Part shown: in pieces, positions 37,431 to 46,376 of the stretch
Layout: each line of letters begins with the position of its first letter
Position numbering within the stretch: position 1 is the first letter of the stretch
Assembly (NCBI GenBank): GCA_905181735.1
Contig: CAJIYR010000003.1
Location: forward strand, 62,001-126,000
Length of the DNA stretch: 64,000 nt
From: an uncultured Hyphomicrobiales bacterium
Lineage (GTDB): Bacteria > Pseudomonadota > Alphaproteobacteria > Rhizobiales > TMED25
Direction of reading: 5' to 3'
Notes under the pieces: model-generated
The model's database searches: none
What the model was told of the DNA's origin: nothing
Seen by the model: only the letters and a program-made list of their open reading frames with translations
Translations under genes and position numbers: made by a program

Positions 37431-38558
37431 ATGAAAAATGAAATTGGATTCTCCGCTAGCGAAAACCCGTTTGTAGTTGAACATGGTGGATTCTATAGAC
37501 GCTGGATACCCATGCTTGATAATCTAGAAGAACTTGAATCAGTGGTCAAAACCATAACCGCAACTACGGAAGATGTTTGGATTCCAATCTGGAAAGAAGC
37601 AGGGTTAAAGCATGAAGATATTGGAGACAAATTACTAGAAAAAAATAAAATTGATGAAGCGTGTAAAGAATTCCTAATAGCAAAAACATACTATTCAATT
37701 GCAAGATATCCAGGAGAAATTACTAAAAATAAATCTATTGTTAGCGCAGAATGCGCAAGAGTTTATCGAAAAGCCTGTAATTATACGTCACCTGAGACTG
37801 AGATTATAGATATAGAGTGCCAAGGAAAAAGTATTAGATGCCACTTCCGTACACCAAAATCAACTACAAAGCTTCCCGCTGTACTTATAATGTGTGGTGC
37901 AGATATGTTTAAAGAAGATAGAGGATGGGCTTCAGAATATGCCGTAAAAAATGGAATGGCGGCTCTTGTAATGGACGGCCCTGGTACTGGTGAAAATCCA
38001 TTCCCATGGGACCCCGAATCAGTTAAAGCTTGGATGGCAGCTATAGATTATCTTGGATCAAGGGATGATATTGACGAAGGAAGGATTGGTGCTTTTGGAA
38101 TAAGCAGAGGAGGCTATTCGGTTATGCAATTAGCTGGCACATATCCAGAGAAAGTAAAGGCAGTCGTTGCTAATGCAGGACATCCATTCGGATATGAAAT
38201 GAATGAAGGTGAATTAAATGCTTTTGTTGAAGCAAGGAATCAAAGAGCTCAACACGTGTTTGGAAAAATTGGTGATCCTCCAGCGTTCCCAAGTTGGTCT
38301 GTTGAGAAAGAAAAAGAAATTTTTGAGAAATGGTCATTATCAAAACTTGGAATAATAGATAAAATCACCCAACCACTCCTAATGATAAATGGTAAGAAAG
38401 ACCATTTAGCACCTATAGGAAATATATATTATATACTTGAAAATGGACCTGTAACAGGTAAAGAGGTTAGAATATATCCGGATGCAGGTCACTGTGCATT
38501 TAAATACTTTGATGATTGGGCCCCGGCTTCATTCAAATGGCTGGCAAGTAAATTATAA
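37431..38558 (+). CDS. Alpha/beta hydrolase of the FrsA/pseudooxynicotine-hydrolase type
   Basis: A 375-aa protein. About 120 helical N-terminal residues form a cap, then an alpha/beta hydrolase core with nucleophile Ser225 in GISRGG, acid Asp324 in NGKKDH and base His354 in DAGHCAF. This domain order is found in DUF1100/FrsA and in C-C bond hydrolases such as 2,6-dihydropseudooxynicotine hydrolase and fungal Ayg1. Divergent from the Gfo/Idh gene with a 134-nt shared promoter region. It is plausibly part of the surrounding catabolic set; substrate unknown. Confidence 0.82.
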   Translation: MKNEIGFSASENPFVVEHGGFYRRWIPMLDNLEELESVVKTITATTEDVWIPIWKEAGLKHEDIGDKLLEKNKIDEACKEFLIAKTYYSIARYPGEITKNKSIVSAECARVYRKACNYTSPETEIIDIECQGKSIRCHFRTPKSTTKLPAVLIMCGADMFKEDRGWASEYAVKNGMAALVMDGPGTGENPFPWDPESVKAWMAAIDYLGSRDDIDEGRIGAFGISRGGYSVMQLAGTYPEKVKAVVANAGHPFGYEMNEGELNAFVEARNQRAQHVFGKIGDPPAFPSWSVEKEKEIFEKWSLSKLGIIDKITQPLLMINGKKDHLAPIGNIYYILENGPVTGKEVRIYPDAGHCAFKYFDDWAPASFKWLASKL

Positions 38559-38566
38559 CATACAAT

Positions 38567-40273
38567 CTAATTACCATTTAGTATATCGTCTGCAATCTTC
38601 TCGGCTGTCATCATTGTTGGAAAATTCAGATTTGCACATGGTACAATCGGAAATATTGATGCATCAATAACTCTTAAGCCTTCGATACCGTGAACTCGAC
38701 CAAAGTTATCGGTAACAGCCATTGAATCATCCGAACGTCCCATTCTGCAAGTACAAGATGCATGCCATACACCAACTGCAGATTTTTTTATAAAATTAGC
38801 CAGAACATTATCGTCTTCCATAAGAAGACCTAAATCTGGAGCTTCAATAACAAATTTTTTCAACAAAGCCTTTCTAAGAACATCTGGTCCGTCCAATAAT
38901 TTTGAAAATAGATTTGTTAAAATCTTATTTTTAATATTAACTTGGCCAACCTGCCTTACCTTTTCTCCGTATACAGCTGCAAAGACGTCTTTAGTTGCCA
39001 CCTTTAATTCTTTTGATTTTTGTATAATAACCATTTTCCTGAAAGCGTCCATTAGTCTGGATAAGTCTCTTTCATCTGATAGAAGATTAAATTGAACTTG
39101 CGGCTCAACCCTAGGATCAACGGAGGTTAGTTTTACCTTACCGCTTTCTGAATAAGTTCTATTCACAAAGATAATCAGAGATGCAATTTGATTACCTATA
39201 TTATGCCATGCTGTTTTTGAACAAACAGCAACATACATATCTCCTTGAGGTACATTTTCTAGGCCAGATGTATATCTTAAGCCTAAAAGTAAGTGCCTTC
39301 TTGTATAATCGTTAACCCTTGCATCAGGCTTTATATAAGACGCAACATTTACCGAAGGATGATCCATCAACCTTTGCCCTACCCCCGGTAAATTTAATTT
39401 TACATCTATGCCTAAATCTTTTAAGTCCATCGAAGGTCCTATTCCAGATCTTAATAGATGTGTTGGCGAGTGTATAGCTCCAGATGATAATATAACTTCT
39501 TTTGCCATATATTCCGTTTCTTTACCTTTGTTTTCAGCAGCTACACCCAAACACTTCATTCCATCAAAAATCAATCTTGTAACATGTGTATCCGTCATGA
39601 TAGTAAGATTATTCCTGTGACGAGTTGTTGAATCAAGATAACCAACGGCAGCCGACACTCTTCTCTCGTAGACATGAGACCCAGTTACTGGAAAATACCC
39701 ATCTTCAAATTTTCCATTTTGGTCTTCTAAGTATTTAAATCCATTTTTCTTAAAGGCGTCGGCAGTTGCTTTAACATGGCCATTCCATAATTCTGGAAAA
39801 GTTCTAGATACTGGTATCCTGCCCGAATTGCCATGCAAAGGACCTTCAAAATCCATATCTCTTTCAACTTTTTTAAAGTATGGTAAAACTTTATCCCAAT
39901 TCCAGTCTTTTGCACCCCTCTCTTCCCATATACTGTAATCATTTGGCGCACCCCTATTAGCAACCTGTCCATTAATTGACGAGCCTCCACCCAAGACTCT
40001 GGCTTGTTCATATTTTCTAAGAGGAACATTATTGTTGTCAGGATCATTGTGAGGAACAACTTCGGTTGATACCTTTAAATCCCCCCAATGGAACCTTTTA
40101 TCCAAATAAGCTGTTCCGGGATAAGTATCAAGAATAACTGACGGAACATTTCCTGGGGGCGTGTCTGGACCAGCTTCTATGAGCAATACATTATTTTTTG
40201 ATATGGCAGACAACCTATTCGCCAGAACGGAACCCGCAGATCCTCCTCCAACAATAATATAATTATAAATCAT
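38567..40273 (-). CDS. GMC family FAD-dependent oxidoreductase (choline dehydrogenase-like)
   Basis: A 568-aa flavoprotein oxidising an alcohol to an aldehyde or ketone. The FAD loop GGGSAG is at about 9-14, the GMC signatures are RVLGGGSSINGQ and SSGAIHSPTHLLRSGIGP, and the catalytic pair is His504 (in WHASCTCRMG) with Asn548 in CANLNFP, 44 residues apart as in choline and cholesterol oxidases. GAGAGG precedes the ATG. It converges on the alpha/beta hydrolase gene and follows the duplicated-barrel gene by 28 nt on the minus strand. Substrate not determined. Confidence 0.9.
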   Translation of the reverse strand: MIYNYIIVGGGSAGSVLANRLSAISKNNVLLIEAGPDTPPGNVPSVILDTYPGTAYLDKRFHWGDLKVSTEVVPHNDPDNNNVPLRKYEQARVLGGGSSINGQVANRGAPNDYSIWEERGAKDWNWDKVLPYFKKVERDMDFEGPLHGNSGRIPVSRTFPELWNGHVKATADAFKKNGFKYLEDQNGKFEDGYFPVTGSHVYERRVSAAVGYLDSTTRHRNNLTIMTDTHVTRLIFDGMKCLGVAAENKGKETEYMAKEVILSSGAIHSPTHLLRSGIGPSMDLKDLGIDVKLNLPGVGQRLMDHPSVNVASYIKPDARVNDYTRRHLLLGLRYTSGLENVPQGDMYVAVCSKTAWHNIGNQIASLIIFVNRTYSESGKVKLTSVDPRVEPQVQFNLLSDERDLSRLMDAFRKMVIIQKSKELKVATKDVFAAVYGEKVRQVGQVNIKNKILTNLFSKLLDGPDVLRKALLKKFVIEAPDLGLLMEDDNVLANFIKKSAVGVWHASCTCRMGRSDDSMAVTDNFGRVHGIEGLRVIDASIFPIVPCANLNFPTMMTAEKIADDILNGN

Positions 40274-40301
40274 AACACACCTCTCTATACGAGTATTTTT
40301 C

Positions 40302-41039
40302 TTATTTTACGGAAGGCCATATTCTTTCTGCAACTGTAGGAGATCCAGGTGCATGGATTGTATAATTATGTATTCTATGAGTCCATTTATCATCCGTCAA
40401 TCCAAGTGCTTCGTGTTTCTCTTCAAAATTCTTTTGCCTATCTTCTAAAGAAGTAAATTCGTACATAACAGAAAATTTTGCCCACCCAGCTGCACAAAGC
40501 ATTGTTCTTGCAGCAATGCATCCTGGCAATCTTGCAATTGCTGGCAGCCTATGTTGAGTATACCAAGAGCAAACATCAAATTCATCTGCAATAGTTTTAG
40601 TTCTGAAACTACCCATTTGTATAACAGGACCAGGTGTTGTCGCTGGTATTCTTTTTATAGTTTCTGGCCCGTCAACTCTAGATATAACTTGAAATAAACA
40701 AGCTCTAGAACCTATTCTTCTATTAAGCATTTTATGAGAAACTGTATCTTTATCATTTATAAAAGTATTGCTACCAGTTAATGTTGCTACTTCGGCAGAT
40801 CCAATTAACTGTAAATACTGAGTTCCGTGACCAATATCTTTATCATCTGCCCTAGGTAAATTATCCCTGATATTTTTCATGCCATCGCCTTCTTTACCGC
40901 CAGCTTTGTAATGAGCAGCCCACAAACAACCAGGTTTTTGTTGTATTGAAGGCAAATAATCATTATGCATCCAGTTGAAATAATCGGTATTATCTTGATC
41001 CGGCAAATCATACCAAATTGCCCATATAGCGTTATCCAT
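40302..41039 (-). CDS. Two-domain dimeric alpha/beta-barrel-like protein of unknown function
   Basis: A 245-aa protein I do not recognise by name. Two halves carry a similar segment: YFNWMHNDYLPSIQQKPGCL (about 20-39) and CSWYTQHRLPAIARLPGCIA in the second half, each with W, H, LP and PGC in register. This pattern suggests an internally duplicated ferredoxin-like (ABM/EthD-type) fold. The start is ATG 41039, with GGAGGGA ideally placed; an upstream ATG lies inside that site. It precedes the GMC oxidoreductase gene by 28 nt and may work with it. Confidence 0.75.
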   Translation of the reverse strand: MDNAIWAIWYDLPDQDNTDYFNWMHNDYLPSIQQKPGCLWAAHYKAGGKEGDGMKNIRDNLPRADDKDIGHGTQYLQLIGSAEVATLTGSNTFINDKDTVSHKMLNRRIGSRACLFQVISRVDGPETIKRIPATTPGPVIQMGSFRTKTIADEFDVCSWYTQHRLPAIARLPGCIAARTMLCAAGWAKFSVMYEFTSLEDRQKNFEEKHEALGLTDDKWTHRIHNYTIHAPGSPTVAERIWPSVK

Positions 41040-41127
41040 AGTTCCCTCCATTTTTATGAAATTTAATTATATATATTTATTGCAAGCTATGTAAAATAAA
41101 AAAAATTTAAACTAAGAAGTATAGAGC

Positions 41128-41143
41128 TTATTCTTTAGAATAA
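41128..41143. promoter_or_regulatory. Sixteen-bp palindrome in the divergent promoter region before gloA
   Basis: TTATTCT (41128-41134) and AGAATAA (41137-41143) form a perfect inverted repeat with a TT centre. It lies between the divergent duplicated-barrel gene and gloA, 65 nt before the gloA start, a position suited to an operator. Only symmetry and position support this; the protein that would bind is unknown. Confidence 0.3.
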
Positions 41144-41208
41144 TTAGAATTTGCAATTAAAATGTTTTTTTATATGATGATAATATATAAATCATAGGAA
41201 GTGATAAA

Positions 41209-41625
41209 ATGAGTGATGATAAACAATTCAAAATGCTACATACAATGATAAGGGTACTAGACATAGAAAGATCTATAGACTTCTATACACGGTTACTTGG
41301 CATGAAACTATTAAGAAAAAAAGACTTTCCAGGTGGCCGATTTACAAATGTTTTTGTAGGATACGGATCGGAAGATACGCATGCTGTCGTGGAGCTAACT
41401 CATAATTGGGATCAAGTTGAGCCTTACGATCTGGGCTCTGGGTATGGACATATTGCATTAGGTGTAAAGGATATTTACAAAGTATGCGAAGATTTAGAAA
41501 AATCTGGTGCAAAAATACCAAGAAAACCTGGTCCAATGAAACATGGTACAACGCATATAGCGTTTATAGAGGATCCTGATGGTTACAAAATTGAACTAGT
41601 AGATTTGGATACTAGAAAAATATAG
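41209..41625 (+). CDS. gloA: Lactoylglutathione lyase (glyoxalase I)
   Basis: A 138-aa metalloenzyme isomerising the methylglyoxal-glutathione hemithioacetal to lactoylglutathione. The four metal ligands are His11, Glu62, His81 and Glu129, spaced like His5, Glu56, His74 and Glu122 of E. coli GloA, so the nickel/cobalt-type enzyme is likely. An AGGAAGTG site lies upstream. The gene is divergent from the duplicated-barrel/GMC pair and converges on an MFS gene with an 11-nt gap. In this setting it may detoxify methylglyoxal made during carbohydrate breakdown. Confidence 0.95.
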   Translation: MSDDKQFKMLHTMIRVLDIERSIDFYTRLLGMKLLRKKDFPGGRFTNVFVGYGSEDTHAVVELTHNWDQVEPYDLGSGYGHIALGVKDIYKVCEDLEKSGAKIPRKPGPMKHGTTHIAFIEDPDGYKIELVDLDTRKI

Positions 41626-41636
41626 CAACTTGCAGT

Positions 41637-42836
41637 CTATGATTCACTTGTCTTATTTGGTATAAAAAATACAATAATCGTAGCTGTCATGCATATAGCG
41701 GATAATATATAAAATATTATTTTCAAACCATAAATATCCGCTACAATACCTCCTATCAGAGAAAATACTGCCGCAAAACCTACCTGTGCCATAAACAATA
41801 AGCTTATAACACTTCCTGAGGTTTTCTCCGAAGCGATGTCTAGGGCCCAACTCTGAACAACAGGTCTACCTGAATAAATTGCAAAACCTATCATTCCACA
41901 TAAAAAGATTAAAAATAAACTATTTTCAGAAATTGTTAAAAGAGGAATTAATAAAAATGATAAAAGAAGACCACTTAAAGCAACAGGTTTTCTTCCTACT
42001 TTGTCTGATAAAATACCAGCAATGGGCCCAGAAAATAACCCCCCCAATTGCATGCTAAATAACGAAGCTCCTATAATAGCAGGACTAACTCCAATATTCA
42101 TAACAAGATACAACGGCATAGTAAACAAAACACCATTCTGTGTTAAAGTTCTGACGCCAGCTACTATAAAGAGTGGAATTAATTGTCTGTTTTTTAACAA
42201 TACTTTTAAATTATTAAAATAACTCTTGGGACTTAATTTTGCATTTACTTTACTCGGATCCGATTTGCTGTCATCTAAATAAAAGTAAATTATAAACATC
42301 AACGCAAATAATGGTATTGATAATATTGCAGCTGTTCCATTCCATGTCATAAAGTATAATAAAAAACCTCCAACTAGAGGGACCGTTGCATCGCCAAGGC
42401 TAGCTCCAATACTATGAATAGATAGTGCAAAACCTCTACTCTTTGGATATTTTAAAGATAAAAATGTTAGGGCAGCAGGATGCCAGAGACTTATGCATAT
42501 ACCTATTAAAACAACACTTAGAAATAGGAAGAAAATAGATGTTGAGATGCTAATCAACAACAATGCTATCCAACCCATAAACAATGAAATAACCTGAAAT
42601 ATTACATGGCGACCAGTCAAATCAACTAATGGACCACTGAGAACGCTTGATAAAAAATTTGCAACGTAAAATACAGTCAAAATTAATCCTGCTTGGGTAT
42701 AGGTCAATCCCAAATCAATAGTAATATATGGTAACAATAAATATATTGCAGTTTGCGTCCAGTGCGTGCCGCCGTGACCTAAAGCTAAAATTATTGATTG
42801 AGCTTGATTTTTCATCAAAATAGATAAGTTTTGCAT
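41637..42836 (-). CDS. Major facilitator superfamily transporter, paralogue A
   Basis: A 399-aa, 12-helix carrier. It is clearly paralogous to the MFS protein at 43687-44925: both open with GH..THW, have LTYTQAG/LNYTLAG, and share RG.ALSIH..GASLGDA in the middle. The helix 2-3 loop reads GPLVDLTGRH and the seventh-helix loop SDKVGRKP. It is separated from the aldolase gene by 59 nt, on the same strand. ATG 42836 is used; an internal ATG at 42815 is possible. Substrate unknown. Confidence 0.86.
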   Translation of the reverse strand: MQNLSILMKNQAQSIILALGHGGTHWTQTAIYLLLPYITIDLGLTYTQAGLILTVFYVANFLSSVLSGPLVDLTGRHVIFQVISLFMGWIALLLISISTSIFFLFLSVVLIGICISLWHPAALTFLSLKYPKSRGFALSIHSIGASLGDATVPLVGGFLLYFMTWNGTAAILSIPLFALMFIIYFYLDDSKSDPSKVNAKLSPKSYFNNLKVLLKNRQLIPLFIVAGVRTLTQNGVLFTMPLYLVMNIGVSPAIIGASLFSMQLGGLFSGPIAGILSDKVGRKPVALSGLLLSFLLIPLLTISENSLFLIFLCGMIGFAIYSGRPVVQSWALDIASEKTSGSVISLLFMAQVGFAAVFSLIGGIVADIYGLKIIFYILSAICMTATIIVFFIPNKTSES

Positions 42837-42895
42837 TATTTTAATCTCATAAAGAATAAAATTTTATATAATTTATTAATTGTAACAGCATAATA

Positions 42896-43678
42896 TCAAT
42901 CGCCTCTTAATACATTCACTCGCTCTTTTGCTGCAGACATTAAAAAACCTATATCTTGCCCTGCTAAGAAAAAATTAGCGCCCATATTTATATATTGTTT
43001 TGCCACCTCTGGAATTTTTACTCCTCCAGAACCAAGCCATTTTCCATGTTTTTCGCATGATAAAGCAACTTTTTCATAACAAGAAACCACTTTTTTATTA
43101 CCAAAATCCTGAGGGCAACCTAAGGACATAGCCAAATCATTGGTTCCGATCATAACAATATCAATTCCTTCTACAGAAGCAATCTCGTCTATCCTGTCTA
43201 TTGCTTCTGGAGTTTCTACCATTGCGACCAATAACATGGATCTATTTAATTCTTTAACTGCCTCAGGTAGTTTTACATCTTGGTATTGAAATTGTGCAAT
43301 GGCTCCACCAACACCACGATGTCCGTCTGGAGAAAACTTTGCAGTATCAACTAGCTTTAGAGCATCTTCAGGGGATTCTACATGGGGAAGAACTATTCCC
43401 ATCGCACCGCCATCTAATATTCTAGAAACCATTGAATAGCCATTAATAGGAATTCTAACTATTGGGGTAATATTCGATTGCAATGCTGCAATAGAAATCT
43501 GACAAGCCGTCTCGGTAGATAAAGCACCATGCTCTAAATCAATAAACAGCCAATCAAAACCCGCTGTAGACATCATGCTTGCAATATCAACTGTTCTCGA
43601 TTGAACCAGACCAACACCTAATGTAAGTTCATTTTTTTCTAATTTACTTCTTGTTGGATTAATTAATTGATAACTCAT
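42896..43678 (-). CDS. HpcH/HpaI family aldolase (class II, metal-dependent)
   Basis: A 260-aa TIM-barrel aldolase cleaving 2-keto-3-deoxy or 4-hydroxy-2-oxo acids into pyruvate and an aldehyde. The general base His50 (LEHGA), Arg75 (IVRIP), and metal ligands Glu155 (VETPEA) and Asp181 (GTNDLA) match His45, Arg70, Glu149 and Asp175 of E. coli HpcH. It lies between two paralogous MFS genes, 8 nt after the first, so uptake and cleavage of the same compound are likely linked. Exact substrate (rhamnonate-, fuconate- or aromatic-derived) is unresolved. Confidence 0.92.
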   Translation of the reverse strand: MSYQLINPTRSKLEKNELTLGVGLVQSRTVDIASMMSTAGFDWLFIDLEHGALSTETACQISIAALQSNITPIVRIPINGYSMVSRILDGGAMGIVLPHVESPEDALKLVDTAKFSPDGHRGVGGAIAQFQYQDVKLPEAVKELNRSMLLVAMVETPEAIDRIDEIASVEGIDIVMIGTNDLAMSLGCPQDFGNKKVVSCYEKVALSCEKHGKWLGSGGVKIPEVAKQYINMGANFFLAGQDIGFLMSAAKERVNVLRGD

Positions 43679-43686
43679 AATATTAC

Positions 43687-44925
43687 TTACCTAACTTTGC
43701 TGTTAACCTTTGGCATCAAAAAAGCTACTATTAATGCTATTAAACTTGTTAATGTTAACATATAAAAAGTTACCTTCAAACCATAATTATCAGCTAGAAT
43801 TCCACCTATCAGAGGTACTGTTCCAGTCAGCGCTGCCTGAGCTGTAAAAAGCATGCTAACTGCACTACCGGATGTCTTATCTGAAGTTAAATCCATAGTC
43901 CAACTATGAATAACAGGTCTTATGGAATATAGGGAGCAACCAGCAAGAGAGACAATCCCAATAAAAACGTACACATTGTTAAAAAATGGTAAAACCAATA
44001 ATAATAATGTAGATATCGCAAGTGCACATAATACGACTTTCCGTGTACCTATCTGATCTGACCATGCGCCCGCCATGGGACCAGCAAATATTGCTCCGAT
44101 CTGTATAGAGAATAGTGCAAATCCAACAAGAGCTGGACTCGCATCCATAACAAATACTAGATATAGCGGTAAAAAAACAGTAACGCCATTCTGTGTCATT
44201 GACCAAACACCGGCCATTAAACATAATTGAAGCATTGATCTATTGCCGATCAAGGCCTTAAGACCTTCGAGATAATTTACACTTGTTGTTGGTTTTTTAT
44301 CAGTTACCTCTAATGTAGCGCCCCCCATCCTATCGATAACTTTATCCGCAGGCTCTAGATATAGAATTAAATATATAGCCATAATAACAACAGGAATAGA
44401 TAATATTATAGAAGTAGTTTCCCAAGCTAAAAATAACATTAGCATACCTGCAATCGGCGGTCCCATTGCATCTCCAAGGCTTGCTCCAACCGTATGTATC
44501 GACAATGCTAATCCACGGTTCTTATGATATATTTGTGATAGATATGGTATAGCAGGCGTGTGCCATCCACTCACACAAAACCCTATAAAGACAGCTGCGA
44601 TTACTAGTAAATAAATTGTATCTGAGAATCCTAATATAATTAACGCGAGTATTCCCGAAACAAGACACATGAATTGAAATTTAATATACTCTCTTGTAAT
44701 ATCAATAATAGGACCACTGATGATGGTAATAGCTACAGCTGCAACAAAAAAAATAGAAACCATGGTTCCAGCTAAAGTGTAGTTTAAGCCAAGATCCTTT
44801 ACAATAAATGGCAACGATACAAGAAAAATTCCATTTACCCAATGCGTTGCAGCGTGACCAATGCTAACTGTCAATAACGGCTTTATATCCTTAATTTCTC
44901 TAAAATTTTTTATTACGGGGTGCAT
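43687..44925 (-). CDS. Major facilitator superfamily transporter, paralogue B
   Basis: A 412-aa, 12-helix carrier and the first gene of a minus-strand unit with the HpcH-type aldolase and MFS paralogue A. Shared landmarks with paralogue A include IGHAATHW near residue 22, HTPAIPYLSQIYHKNRGLAL, ALSIHTVGASLGDAMGP and SIRPVIHSWTMDLTSDKTSGS. A central cytoplasmic loop (about 195-220) is longer than in its partner. Substrate unknown; the aldolase suggests a carboxylated compound. Confidence 0.86.
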   Translation of the reverse strand: MHPVIKNFREIKDIKPLLTVSIGHAATHWVNGIFLVSLPFIVKDLGLNYTLAGTMVSIFFVAAVAITIISGPIIDITREYIKFQFMCLVSGILALIILGFSDTIYLLVIAAVFIGFCVSGWHTPAIPYLSQIYHKNRGLALSIHTVGASLGDAMGPPIAGMLMLFLAWETTSIILSIPVVIMAIYLILYLEPADKVIDRMGGATLEVTDKKPTTSVNYLEGLKALIGNRSMLQLCLMAGVWSMTQNGVTVFLPLYLVFVMDASPALVGFALFSIQIGAIFAGPMAGAWSDQIGTRKVVLCALAISTLLLLVLPFFNNVYVFIGIVSLAGCSLYSIRPVIHSWTMDLTSDKTSGSAVSMLFTAQAALTGTVPLIGGILADNYGLKVTFYMLTLTSLIALIVAFLMPKVNSKVR

Positions 44926-44976
44926 TATAATTAATCTTTCTTGATATACTCATTAGGAATCAGGATTAGAAATAAA

Positions 44977-45053
44977 TGGTAGCGGAGGAGGGATTTGAAC
45001 CCCCGACACAAGGATTATGATTCCTCTGCTCTAACCAACTGAGCTACTCCGCC
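44977..45053 (-). tRNA. tRNA-Met (anticodon CAT), probably elongator
   Basis: A 77-nt cloverleaf with encoded CCA. The acceptor arms GGCGGAG and CTCCGCT pair with a terminal G-U; the D-arm is GTAGCTCAGTTGGTTAGAGC, the anticodon stem GAGGA/TCCTT encloses loop ATCATAA (anticodon CAT), and the T-arm contains GGGGGTTCAAATCCC. The G1-U72 pair and body resemble alphaproteobacterial elongator tRNA-Met. An isoleucine tRNA with lysidine-modified CAT is a less likely alternative. It lies 93 nt downstream of mnmA. Confidence 0.92.
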
Positions 45054-45146
45054 ATAGGCCTATCAATAGTTTTATTGTTTTCTATTTTTGTAAGATAATT
45101 AATCTATTTACTTAAACAAGTACAGCTATTTTAATTTTTTATAATA

Positions 45147-46304
45147 CTAATGAACACTCTTCACATTTTCGTCTTGTTTTGATATCCACCCTCCACCTAA
45201 GACTCTTGACATTGGATTATTATCTTCATAAAAAACACAAGCTTGACCAGGTGAAACACCGTATTCAGGGTTAACAAATCTTACCTTAATTTCACCGCCA
45301 TCATTGTACAAGGTTGCAGGAATTGGCGATGAAGTTGACCTAACTTTAACGAACATATCTAGATTGTTATCAGGCAGAGCATTAAGATCACAACTACCAA
45401 TCCAATTTATATTGTTCAATTTAACTTCATTAATCGATAGATTCTCTTTAGATCCAACTGTTATTTCTCTTTTAGTGCTATCAATTTTTACTACATAGTT
45501 TGGCACTCCAGTGGCTATTCCAATGCCTTTTCTTTGTCCAATTGTGTAATGAATGATCCCATTATGCTCACCTAATACATTTCCATGCATATCAATTATA
45601 TTGCCTTTTTCCGCTGCATTTGGATGTAATTTTTTTATTACAGACGAGTAATGACCGTCTGCCACAAAGCATATATCCTGACTATCAGGTTTATCAGCAA
45701 CAAGAAGACCTAAATCCTTAGCTATATCTCTGGTTTCAGACTTATTTAAGTCCCCTAAAGGAAAGCGAATGTAGTCCAGCTGTTCATGGGTTGTTGTAAA
45801 AAGGAAATAACTTTGATCTTTAGAATTATCTTTTGCTCTGAATAAAGCTCTTTTTCCGTTCAAGACTTTACTTGAAACATAATGCCCGGTTATGAGACAA
45901 GATGCACCTAGTTCCTTTGCTGTATTATATAAATCTTTAAATTTTATTTTCTCATTACACTTTACGCAAGGCAATGGCGTAAAGCCATCTTGATAAGATT
46001 TTGCAAAGTCATCAATAACCTCAGATTTAAAAATTTTTTCATAGTCTAATACGTAATGTTTAATCCCAATCTGATCTGCAACACGTTTTGCGTCTTGAAT
46101 GTCTTGGCCAGCACAACAAGCACCCCGACGTTTTGATGTTGTGGAGGCATTATATAGTTGCAAAGTTATACCCACTACATCATAACCTGCCTTAGCACAA
46201 ATTGCAGCAGCTACAGAAGAATCTACACCCCCTGACATTGCGACTACAACCCTCTTATTTGATGAAGGCTTTCCTATACCAAGATCACTTAAATTTGATA
46301 TCAC
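45147..46304 (-). CDS. mnmA: tRNA-specific 2-thiouridylase MnmA
   Basis: A 385-aa ATP-dependent enzyme that thiolates U34 of tRNA-Lys, -Glu and -Gln. The PP-loop SGGVDSS is at 24-30, the first catalytic Cys is in PCVKCNEKIKF, the second in SQDICFV, and the C-terminal beta-barrel has YGVSPGQACVFY. The start is GTG 46304, supported by AAGGAAG four bases before it. Length is normal for the alphaproteobacterial form. A tRNA-Met gene follows it. Confidence 0.96.
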   Translation of the reverse strand: MISNLSDLGIGKPSSNKRVVVAMSGGVDSSVAAAICAKAGYDVVGITLQLYNASTTSKRRGACCAGQDIQDAKRVADQIGIKHYVLDYEKIFKSEVIDDFAKSYQDGFTPLPCVKCNEKIKFKDLYNTAKELGASCLITGHYVSSKVLNGKRALFRAKDNSKDQSYFLFTTTHEQLDYIRFPLGDLNKSETRDIAKDLGLLVADKPDSQDICFVADGHYSSVIKKLHPNAAEKGNIIDMHGNVLGEHNGIIHYTIGQRKGIGIATGVPNYVVKIDSTKREITVGSKENLSINEVKLNNINWIGSCDLNALPDNNLDMFVKVRSTSSPIPATLYNDGGEIKVRFVNPEYGVSPGQACVFYEDNNPMSRVLGGGWISKQDENVKSVH

Positions 46305-46376
46305 TTAACTTCCTTTTTTTGAATGTAAACATAAAGACAATAACATAATATGTTCTATAAAATATATTTAATTAGA

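Noticed and set aside
30466-44925. Mobile genomic island
   Set aside because: No integrase, transposase, flanking direct repeats or tRNA at the left boundary; the tRNA-Met at the right end shows no duplicated 3' fragment that I could find, and base composition looks like the neighbours.
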